The position numbers and the translations under genes are program-made. A stretch of DNA of 64,000 bases from an uncultured Bacteroidales bacterium (GTDB lineage: Bacteria; Bacteroidota; Bacteroidia; Bacteroidales; P3), in NCBI GenBank assembly GCA_900315935.1, contig ONBB01000004.1, forward strand, positions 44,005-108,004, written 5' to 3'. Below, piece after piece: positions 37,549 through 44,518 of this stretch. The notes beneath the pieces were generated by a model. The model had not been told where the DNA came from and ran no database searches. It saw only the letters and a program-made list of their open reading frames with translations. The first letter of the stretch is position 1. Each line of letters starts with the position of its first letter.

Positions 37549-38781
37549 ATGAGACGGACGCTACTGATAATGGCGTGCATTATGGCATTGAGTACCAGTG
37601 CCATGGCACAATATATACGCATCAACGGCAAGGATGCGAAAAACGGGCTGTACTTCAACTACGACCGCCTGTGGAGCTACAACCAGTACGAAGCCTCGCG
37701 CTGGGGCGGCGGGTTGCGCTACGACATCAACTTCGCCAAGGAGAGCCGCCTGCAGTGCCTGTCGATGGACGGCTATGTGGGTTACGGCTACACCGACAAA
37801 GGGTGGAAGTGGGGCGTGATGGCCGACCTGCAGCTGCGCCACTCGCGCCGGCCGCACGTCTATGCGGGCTATTTCCACGACCTGCTGCACGACGCCAGCC
37901 TGCGGATGACCAGCCCGAGCGTGAACAACCTCTCGTTCCTCGACGGGCTGATGGCAGGCCGCTTCAGCGCCGTGGACCGCTTCTACGTGGGCGGCGGATG
38001 GAAGGTGGGCAACCGCCTCACGCTGGGCGCCGAGGTGCGCTACTCGAGCGAGCAGCGCCTGTATGACAACCAGTACATCTACTACCACCCCGACGACATC
38101 GCATTCCTGCCGAAGCACAAGCTGCTGGAATGCCGCCTGATGGCGGAGCACAGCAAGGGTCTGCGGGCCGAGCTGCTGGTGGGCAGCGGACACAGCCTCT
38201 GCCAAGGGATACAGACCGACTTCGGCCCCTACGCACGGTTGCTGTTGCAGTACCGCCGCAGCCACAGGATTGCCCTCTTCACCCTCGGCACCTACGCCCA
38301 AGGCGGCATCACTACGCGCGATGTGCCCTACAGCCGCATGTTCGACCTCGGCGGCCACTGGGGCAGCCCGCTGCTGCTCTCGCAGTCGCTGGTGTCGGTG
38401 CGCTCGGGCGAGTTCGCGGCCAACCTCTTCGCCGCCGCCAGCGTCAAATTCGGTTTCACCGAACCGCTCTTCAAATACCACATCAACCTGCTCAACGTCG
38501 GCCTTCGTCCGCGCCCCTTCGTGCAGGCCGGCGCCATGTGGGGCCACCTGTGGGGGCAGGACGAGAACGGCATCGTCTATGACTACGACGAGCTGAGCAT
38601 GCTGTCGCCCTCAAAAGGTATCGCCGAAGTGGGCGCCGGCATCGACGGCCTCGTCCGCTGGGGTGTGGTGGACTGGGGCGTGGCCCTCTTCTACCGCATG
38701 ACACCCCAGTCGGCCATCTACCACTTCCCTGGCCGCGACGGCAACATCTCACTGCTTTTCACCGCAACGCTGACCATTTGA
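37549..38781 (+). CDS. Outer-membrane barrel protein (DUF5686-like)
   Basis: A 410-residue secreted protein, signal peptide MRRTLLIMACIMALSTSAMAQ; this start (37549) is 8 bases after the promoter box, so the 25 codons open upstream are excluded. The mature part is a series of amphipathic strands (FNYDRLWSYNQYEASRWGG, LLLQYRRSHRIALFTLGTY) with a final beta strand SLLFTATLTI. It resembles the barrel of Bacteroidota DUF5686 proteins, without the N-terminal carboxypeptidase-regulatory domain. Assignment to that family is a guess from the pattern. The next gene starts 13 bases after the stop. Confidence 0.65.
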   Translation: MRRTLLIMACIMALSTSAMAQYIRINGKDAKNGLYFNYDRLWSYNQYEASRWGGGLRYDINFAKESRLQCLSMDGYVGYGYTDKGWKWGVMADLQLRHSRRPHVYAGYFHDLLHDASLRMTSPSVNNLSFLDGLMAGRFSAVDRFYVGGGWKVGNRLTLGAEVRYSSEQRLYDNQYIYYHPDDIAFLPKHKLLECRLMAEHSKGLRAELLVGSGHSLCQGIQTDFGPYARLLLQYRRSHRIALFTLGTYAQGGITTRDVPYSRMFDLGGHWGSPLLLSQSLVSVRSGEFAANLFAAASVKFGFTEPLFKYHINLLNVGLRPRPFVQAGAMWGHLWGQDENGIVYDYDELSMLSPSKGIAEVGAGIDGLVRWGVVDWGVALFYRMTPQSAIYHFPGRDGNISLLFTATLTI

Positions 38782-38794
38782 AAACGAATCAAAG

Positions 38795-40228
38795 ATGAAG
38801 AAAATACTCGCTATAGCCACCCTGCTGGCAGCCTTCCTCACCCTGCAGGCGCAGAGTTACGACATGACCTTCCGGCTGGAGGGCGTGGCGGACAGCCTGC
38901 TGTACATCGCCCGCCACCACCGCGACCAGCTGCAGCCGATGGACTCGGCGCAGCGTGCCAAGGACGGCTCCTACCGCTTCCGCGGCAAGCGCAACTGGCC
39001 GCGCGGCATCTACGCCCTGGTGCACCAGGACGGCAAGAAGGCCATTGGCGACTTCACCATCGACGGCAGCCAGCGATTCACCCTCACAGCCGATGACAAA
39101 CTCACCCCCTCCACCGTACACGTGAAAGGCTGCCAGGCCAACAGCCGCATGTTCGGCTACCTGGCCGTTGTGGCCGACGCGCAACAAAAACAGAAACAGC
39201 TGCGCGAACTCCAAAAAGACCCTTCGCAACGCCCACAGGCCGAGGCCGAGGAGGCGGCCCTGATTGAACAGATGAAACAGACGGAAAAAGGGACCCTCTA
39301 CGGCTACTCCCCCACCCTCTTCTTCCGCATGGTGGCGGCCTGCCGCGAGGGCGACGTGCCCGACAGCGTGGAGGACAAGGCGTTCCACTACCGTGCCCAC
39401 TATTGGGACAACCTCTTTAGCTCGGAGTTCGGAGTTCAGGGTCCGGAGGCTGGCGACCTGCACTCGGCACTGCTCTACAGCCCCAACCTGTACAACAAGG
39501 TGAACTACTTCTTCTTTGGCCAGCTCTATCGCGCCCACAGCGACACCATCTGCCGCGAAATCGACCGCCTGGCCGCCCGCATCGGCGACGACACCGCCCT
39601 GCTGCGCTACGTCTTCGACCACATCGAGCCGCGCTACTTCCGCTCCACCCGCAACATCGGCTGGGACGCCGTATGGTGCCACCTCGCCTCCGAGTACTAC
39701 CTCAAAGGGCGCTGCCCCTGGGCCACCGAAGGCACCCTGCACAACATGCGCTACAACTACAACCGCATCCGCCAAAGCCTCATCGGCGCCCACGGACAGG
39801 AGCTGTGGATGGCCGACACCAACCAAAGCGCCGACACCAAGGACTGGATCAGCAGCCACCGCTTCCCCACCCGCTACGTCATCCTCTGGTTCTGGGACCC
39901 CGACTGCCACCACTGCCAGGAGCAGAGCACCGAGCTGGCCGCCCTCTGCGACTCGCTGCGCGCCGCCAACAACCCCCGTTTCACGGTCTATGCCGTAGGC
40001 TACGAAAGCGATGTGGACAAGTGGAAGAAATACCTCCGCGAGCACCACATGCCCTTCGTCAACGTGGGCGGCCCCAACGTCAACGTCGACTACCAGGAAG
40101 CCTACAACGTGCACGGCGCACCCACCATGATCATCCTCAACGAGCGGCGCGACATCATCATGAACAAGACGCTGCCGGTGAAAAGCATACTGCCCTTCCT
40201 GGACAACTACGAGAAACAAAAGCCATGA
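38795..40228 (+). CDS. TlpA-like periplasmic thioredoxin with N-terminal DUF4369/DUF5106-type region
   Basis: A 477-residue secreted protein: signal peptide MKKILAIATLLAAFLTLQAQ, an N-terminal beta-sandwich (DUF4369-like, about 25-110), a helical DUF5106-like region (120-340) and a C-terminal thioredoxin fold with the redox motif CHHC in WFWDPDCHHCQEQ (about residue 372) and a cis-Pro loop GAPTMIIL. Likely a thiol-disulfide oxidoreductase of the periplasm. A short heptamer tract (CGGAGTT, 39421-39445) encodes SSEFGVQGPE in the helical part. The stop overlaps the mutL ATG by 4 bases. Confidence 0.85.
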   Translation: MKKILAIATLLAAFLTLQAQSYDMTFRLEGVADSLLYIARHHRDQLQPMDSAQRAKDGSYRFRGKRNWPRGIYALVHQDGKKAIGDFTIDGSQRFTLTADDKLTPSTVHVKGCQANSRMFGYLAVVADAQQKQKQLRELQKDPSQRPQAEAEEAALIEQMKQTEKGTLYGYSPTLFFRMVAACREGDVPDSVEDKAFHYRAHYWDNLFSSEFGVQGPEAGDLHSALLYSPNLYNKVNYFFFGQLYRAHSDTICREIDRLAARIGDDTALLRYVFDHIEPRYFRSTRNIGWDAVWCHLASEYYLKGRCPWATEGTLHNMRYNYNRIRQSLIGAHGQELWMADTNQSADTKDWISSHRFPTRYVILWFWDPDCHHCQEQSTELAALCDSLRAANNPRFTVYAVGYESDVDKWKKYLREHHMPFVNVGGPNVNVDYQEAYNVHGAPTMIILNERRDIIMNKTLPVKSILPFLDNYEKQKP

Positions 40229-42006
40229 GCGACATCACCAACATCATCAACATATTGCCCGACAGCGTGGCCAACCAGATAGCCGCCGGCGAGGTGGTGG
40301 ACCGCCCTGCCAGCGCCGTCAAGGAGCTGCTGGAGAACTCGATGGATGCCGGCGCCACGCAAATCGACCTCATCCTCAAGGATGCCGGCCGCACCCTCAT
40401 CCAGGTCATCGACAACGGCTGCGGCATGAGCGACAGCGACGCGCGACTCTGCTTCGAGCGCCACGCCACCAGCAAGATACACCAGGCCGACGACCTCTTC
40501 GCCATCCACACCATGGGCTTCCGTGGCGAGGCGCTGGCCTCCATCGCAGCCATCGCGCAGGTGGAACTCCGCACCCGCCTGCACGACGCCGAGTTGGGCA
40601 CCAGCATCCTCATCGAGGGGTCGCGCATCGTCAGCCAGCAGCCGCAGGCTTGCCCGCCCGGCACCTCGCTGGCCGTGAAGAACCTCTTCTACAACGTGCC
40701 CGCCCGCCGCAACTTCCTCAAAAAAGACGGCGTCGAATTGAGCCACATCGAGGAGGTCTTCCGCCGCATCACCCTCGTGCACCACGACCTGGGCTTCAGC
40801 CTGCAGCACAACGGCAAGACGCTCTACGACCTCAAGGCCGGAAGCATGCTGCAGCGCATCTCGCAGCTCTATGCCAACTACTACAAGGAGCGCCTGCTTC
40901 CCATCGAGGAGGAGACCGACCTGGTGCGCATCAAGGGCTTCGTGGGCAAACCCGAGCACGCCCGCAAGACGCGCGGCGAGCAGTACCTCTTCGTCAACGG
41001 GCGCTACATCAAGCACGCCGCCCTCAATACGGCTGTGGAACGCGCCTACGACGACCTGCTGCCCGACCGCAGCCACCCCTCCTACTTCATCGCCCTGCAG
41101 GTCGACCCCGCACGCATCGACATCAACATACACCCCAACAAGACCGAGGTGCGCTTCGTGGACGACCACGCCCTGTTCGCCATCCTGCGGTCGGCCGTCA
41201 AGAAAGCGCTGGGGCAGTTCACCCTGGCCACGGAACTCAGCTTCGACACCCCGCCCGAATTCAACCTCGCCCCCGCCCCCAGCGGCTACATACCCCAGCA
41301 GCCCAAGATAAGCTACAACCCCGACTACAACCCCTTCCGCCCCTCCCCCACCCAGACCCGCATAAAACTGGACACCCCCAATACCCTGCCCGACCTAAAC
41401 GACCCACTCCTCACTCCTCACTCCACACTCCTCACCCCTCACTCCTCGCTCCCCACCACTCCCTGCCTGCAGCTGCAGGACCGCTACATCGCCACCGCCC
41501 TCTCCTCCGGCCTGGCGCTGATCGACCGCCAGCGCGCCCTCGAGCGCATCCTTTACGACCGACTGACTCCGAACTCCGAACTCCGAACCCCGAACTCACA
41601 GACGCTGCTTTTCCCCATCAACTGCCAGTTCTCGGCCGCCGACGCCGAGCTGATGGGCGAGCTGCTGCCCGACCTGCAGGACTACGGCTTCGCCCTCGAG
41701 GCCGTGGGGCAGACCACCTTCGTGGTAACCGCCACGCCCGCTGACGTGCAGGAGGCCAACCTGCAGCCTTTCTTCGAGCAGCTGCTGGCCGACTACAAAG
41801 CCTCGACCCTGCAGAAGTTCTGCGACCGCGGCCAGAGCCTGCGTGCCGCGCTGGCGCGCCAGATGGCCGCCCGCGCCACCTCGCCCCTCTCGCAGGAAGA
41901 GATGCAGCAGCTGGTGGCCGACCTCTTCGCCTGCCCCATGGCCGACACCACCCCCGGCGGAAAACGCATCATCACCATCGTAAAACCCGAGGAAATATTC
42001 AAGTAG
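40225..42006 (+). CDS. mutL: DNA mismatch repair protein MutL
   Basis: A 593-residue GHKL ATPase that couples MutS to downstream repair. The ATP-site motifs are ELLENSMDAG, DNGCGM and GFRGEALASI, followed by the transducer domain and a C-terminal dimerisation domain. The start is ATG 40225; the upstream open frame is an antisense/out-of-frame extension. In the C-terminal domain the endonuclease motif expected as DQHA..E reads IDRQRALERILYD, so the key histidine is not aligned, although QTLLFPI and a CPMADTTPGGKR motif are present. Two in-frame heptamer tracts (41403-41458 ACTCCTC; 41568-41600 ACTCCGA) fill the linker and the N-side of the C-terminal domain. Confidence 0.95.
   Translation: MSDITNIINILPDSVANQIAAGEVVDRPASAVKELLENSMDAGATQIDLILKDAGRTLIQVIDNGCGMSDSDARLCFERHATSKIHQADDLFAIHTMGFRGEALASIAAIAQVELRTRLHDAELGTSILIEGSRIVSQQPQACPPGTSLAVKNLFYNVPARRNFLKKDGVELSHIEEVFRRITLVHHDLGFSLQHNGKTLYDLKAGSMLQRISQLYANYYKERLLPIEEETDLVRIKGFVGKPEHARKTRGEQYLFVNGRYIKHAALNTAVERAYDDLLPDRSHPSYFIALQVDPARIDINIHPNKTEVRFVDDHALFAILRSAVKKALGQFTLATELSFDTPPEFNLAPAPSGYIPQQPKISYNPDYNPFRPSPTQTRIKLDTPNTLPDLNDPLLTPHSTLLTPHSSLPTTPCLQLQDRYIATALSSGLALIDRQRALERILYDRLTPNSELRTPNSQTLLFPINCQFSAADAELMGELLPDLQDYGFALEAVGQTTFVVTATPADVQEANLQPFFEQLLADYKASTLQKFCDRGQSLRAALARQMAARATSPLSQEEMQQLVADLFACPMADTTPGGKRIITIVKPEEIFK
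41403..41458. repeat. ACTCCTC heptamer tract in the mutL linker
   Basis: Seven near-identical 7-bp units (ACTCCTC, ACTCCAC, ACCCCTC and so on) encode LLTPHSTLLTPHSSLPTTP in the linker before the C-terminal domain. A second tract, ACTCCGA, follows at 41568-41600 (RLTPNSELRTPNSQ). Confidence 0.95.
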
Positions 42007-42136
42007 TGGAAACTCACAACTCATAATTCATAACTCTTAACTCTTAACTCATAATTCATAACTCTTAACTCAAAACTCACAACTCATAACTCATAATTCA
42101 TAACTCATAATTCATAACTCAAAACTCATAACTAAA
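42007..42136. repeat. AACTCAT heptamer tract between mutL and rhomboid
   Basis: About seventeen 7-bp units (AACTCAT, AATTCAT, AACTCTT, AACTCAA, AACTCAC) fill nearly the whole spacer between the mutL stop and the rhomboid ATG. Confidence 0.95.
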
Positions 42137-42766
42137 ATGGCACAGTACCAACCCCAAGGCTTCAGCATCCTGCCTCCAGCAGTCAAGCACCTCCTTATCG
42201 TCAACGCACTGGCCTACCTGGCCTACTACGTCTGCTACTCGCAGCGCATCATCGACCTCAACGCCCTCCTCGGCCTCTGGAACCCGAACACCGGCTACTT
42301 CCGTGTGTGGCAGCCCTTGACATATATGTTCATGCACGCCAACTTCACCCACCTGTTCTTCAATATGTTCGCCCTCTGGATGTTCGGCAACACGATGGAG
42401 AACTTCTGGGGCACCAAGCGCTTCCTCACCTACTACCTGGCCTGCGGCCTGGGCGCCGGACTGCTCACCATGCTCTTCCCCGGCAGCCTCACCGTCGGCG
42501 CCTCGGGCGCCGTCTACGGCCTGCTGCTGGCCTTCGGCATGACCTTCCCCAACGAATACATCTACCTCTACTTCCTCATGCCCATCAAGGCCAAGTGGTT
42601 CGTCATCGGCTATGCCGCACTGGAACTCATCCAGGGCCTTTTCTACTCCTACGACGGCGTGGCCCACTTCGCCCACCTGGGCGGCATGCTCGTCGGCCTG
42701 CTGCTCATCCTCTGGTGGCGCCGCAACCCCTTCGGCCGCAACCCGTTCCAGCATTTCCGCAATTAA
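42137..42766 (+). CDS. Rhomboid-family intramembrane serine protease
   Basis: A 209-residue, six-helix inner-membrane protease. Catalytic Ser123 is in the GxSG motif (GASGAVYG) and His180 in HFAHLGGMLVG; MHANFTHLFFNMFALW carries the conserved N-terminal HxxxHxxxN element. It starts with ATG at 42137 directly after the heptamer tract, on the same strand as mutL. Substrates are unknown. Confidence 0.93.
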   Translation: MAQYQPQGFSILPPAVKHLLIVNALAYLAYYVCYSQRIIDLNALLGLWNPNTGYFRVWQPLTYMFMHANFTHLFFNMFALWMFGNTMENFWGTKRFLTYYLACGLGAGLLTMLFPGSLTVGASGAVYGLLLAFGMTFPNEYIYLYFLMPIKAKWFVIGYAALELIQGLFYSYDGVAHFAHLGGMLVGLLLILWWRRNPFGRNPFQHFRN

Positions 42767-42952
42767 ACACTTCGCCGCTGAAAAACAAACACGAATTACC
42801 ACGAAATTGTCCAATTAACAGGCGCAGTTGATTTGTAGGGTGCTATCGTCTAATAGTATTCCGGCAATCAGCCTTGGCCATACGACAGAGGTGTTCCCGC
42901 TTGTTTCCCCTACCTCAGGTAAATTATTTTTTTCCAATTCGGAAAAAGTTTG

Positions 42953-42961
42953 TATTTTTGC
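42953..42961 (+). promoter_or_regulatory. -7 box of the RNA candidate
   Basis: TATTTTTGC, a TAnnTTTG match, preceded by TTTCCAATTCGGAAA, the same layout as at the valS promoter. No ORF with a clear start follows for 300 bases, so a non-coding transcript is the likely product. Confidence 0.65.
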
Positions 42962-42967
42962 ATCGTC

Positions 42968-43306
42968 GTTTCCGCACCGCCGAAGCCCTTCGAGAGAGAG
43001 GATGCCCAGTGGGCATCCGAGGGGATAAAGCGGGTGGGATATAATGGCCAACCCATTGTTCCACAGGGAATGGCGACATATAGAAAAGACGTTGTAACGG
43101 CGTTTATCTGCGGCTCATGAATCTCGCAAATTCACCTAGTTATCCGCAAGGTAAAAGCAAATGTCAACGTCCATGGTATGGCGTGCAGTGGTCTCATTGT
43201 GCGTCTTCAGCGTGGGCTTCGGCATTGCTTATCCTCGGATAACAGGCAATGCGAGAGCCTCATGAGCGGGATAAGCAAAGAAAGCAGATTCCCGCGCTCT
43301 TTTTTA
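42968..43306 (+). ncRNA. Structured RNA candidate of about 340 nt, family unknown
   Basis: The 5' end is inferred from the -7 box, the 3' end from an intrinsic terminator. Pairings visible by eye: GGATGCCC AGT GGGCATCC (43000-43018); CCATT/AATGG around 43052-43074; a long-range stem GCTCATGA-A-TCTCGC (43113-43127) with GCGAGA-GCC-TCATGAGC (43251-43267); and inside it GCATTGCTTATCC/GGATAA..GCAATGC (43222-43252). The 3' strand of the long-range stem shares GAGC with the terminator stem, so the two structures are mutually exclusive. It is not RNase P RNA, tmRNA or SRP RNA: their diagnostic blocks are absent. A 34-codon frame (43161-43265) overlaps it; I treat it as accidental. Confidence 0.55.
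43264..43306 (+). terminator. Intrinsic terminator of the RNA candidate
   Basis: GAGC-GGGA (43264-43271) pairs with TCCC-GC-GCTC (43290-43299) with a two-base bulge, and is followed by seven or so T residues (from 43300). It ends just before an ATG (43308) that would otherwise start the SIR2 gene. Confidence 0.7.
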
Positions 43307-43379
43307 TATGCCCATACGTGAAATAACAATATTGTATATCGGTTTGGGAGTCGCCGAGAGATGGTATGATATTACAACA

Positions 43380-44483
43380 ATGCAAGAAACGAATAGTCAA
43401 AAACAAAAATCTATTTCCATCCTTTTGGGTGCAGGCTTCTCTGCACCAGCAGGATTTCCCCTTGGCAGTGATGTAAATGATTATATAAAGCATTTTGATT
43501 TTGATGCATTTTCTGTAGATAGATTTGGGTGTTTGTTGAAAAGGTCGGAATCGTGTGATCCCAACGGCATGGAAAGAGGATTCCAATTATGCAAGAAAGG
43601 ACGGGATCAATACCTCTCATATAATGATGGTAATTTTAACTATGAGTGTTTTTTTGATTTTCTTTATGATAAAGATGGAGTTGTGGCTATGACGGGAGTA
43701 GACTATGGCGATAATATCCTAGAAGCAGTAGGTGAAGCGCAAAGAGTCTATAAAAAAATCGTCCAACGTGCTCTTGGAATAAGGGAAAATCTATTTGAAA
43801 AAGATATAGAGAAAGTCTACCAAAACTTTTTAAGTACTCTCAAGGTATGGAGTCAAGATGCAATTATTAACGTCCATACTTTAAACCATGACTCTCTTTT
43901 CGAGTCTTTTGGGAATCTAGATAGTTTAAATGGTCTGATTTCAGATGGGTTTAGCAGTCACTTATCACCATTCCGCGATAATATGGAAAGATCTATAGAA
44001 GAATATGTTGGCATATATGATAAACCGATTAGGTTATTCAAATTGCATGGTAGTTTTGATTATGCGCGATGCTCTAGCCTGTGTGGGTCTCAAATAAATC
44101 CTAGAATTGTTAAATTGCCTCATGGAAAATCTAGCGATAGTATTTATATGATATCTGAAGACAATAAAAAAGAGTATCCTTCTATAGAAAGCGCATATGT
44201 CCTAACAGGGAATCTTGTCAAAAGAGTGCAGTACGAAGAACCATTCCCTAGTGATTTGATGAAAAGATTTGGAGATAATATACAGACCTCAAGTCGGCTT
44301 ATCATTATTGGATATGGAGCAAACGACAAAGGTATAAATGATATATTGAAACAATTTGACCATGTTAATAAGTCGGTTGCGTATATTGGCATGAATCCGA
44401 CAAATGCCATGCATGAACTAGCAACCCAACTAGGGACAAATGTTCGTGACATGGACATAACTAATGTGCAACAACTAGATTAA
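43380..44483 (+). CDS. SIR2-like domain protein (putative NAD-consuming defence effector)
   Basis: A 367-residue protein. Rossmann motif GAGFSAPAGFP (17-27), TLNHD (167-171) in the place of the NAD-site TxNxD, His223 in KLHGS and a second Rossmann strand LIIIGYGANDKGINDIL (about 310). These match the SIR2_2-type domain found in Thoeris, DSR and other anti-phage NADases; there is no fused domain. The gene is far more AT-rich than its neighbours and uses different codons, so it was probably acquired recently. I start at ATG 43380; the earlier ATG at 43308 follows the RNA terminator by only two bases. No second defence gene adjoins it. A defence role is inferred. Confidence 0.8.
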   Translation: MQETNSQKQKSISILLGAGFSAPAGFPLGSDVNDYIKHFDFDAFSVDRFGCLLKRSESCDPNGMERGFQLCKKGRDQYLSYNDGNFNYECFFDFLYDKDGVVAMTGVDYGDNILEAVGEAQRVYKKIVQRALGIRENLFEKDIEKVYQNFLSTLKVWSQDAIINVHTLNHDSLFESFGNLDSLNGLISDGFSSHLSPFRDNMERSIEEYVGIYDKPIRLFKLHGSFDYARCSSLCGSQINPRIVKLPHGKSSDSIYMISEDNKKEYPSIESAYVLTGNLVKRVQYEEPFPSDLMKRFGDNIQTSSRLIIIGYGANDKGINDILKQFDHVNKSVAYIGMNPTNAMHELATQLGTNVRDMDITNVQQLD

Positions 44484-44518
44484 AAAATAAAAACAAAACA
44501 AATTAAATTATAGCAATT

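Larger units (their letters stand above)
42767..43379. other. 613-bp spacer holding a structured RNA candidate
   Basis: The first 185 bases show nothing I can identify beyond AT-rich sequence and a TTTCC/GGAAA dyad just before a -7 box. The rest is the candidate RNA, its terminator and 70 bases before the SIR2 gene. Confidence 0.6.

Noticed and set aside
39673-40224. N-terminal extension of mutL
   Set aside because: It reads out of frame through the thioredoxin-like gene; the ATG at 40225 starts the conserved GHKL fold.
43161-43265. 34-codon protein gene (MSTSMVWRAVV)
   Set aside because: It lies within strong RNA helices and ends at the terminator stem; I cannot support translation, although the reading frame is clean.
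42968-43306. RNase P RNA, tmRNA or SRP RNA
   Set aside because: None of the diagnostic blocks (GAAAGTCC, tRNA-like GGTTCGA, GGAAGGAAGCAGCC type) is present.
43308-43379. 24-codon N-terminal extension of the SIR2 gene
   Set aside because: Its ATG follows the RNA terminator by two bases and the peptide has no homology-like pattern; the Rossmann fold starts well after ATG 43380.
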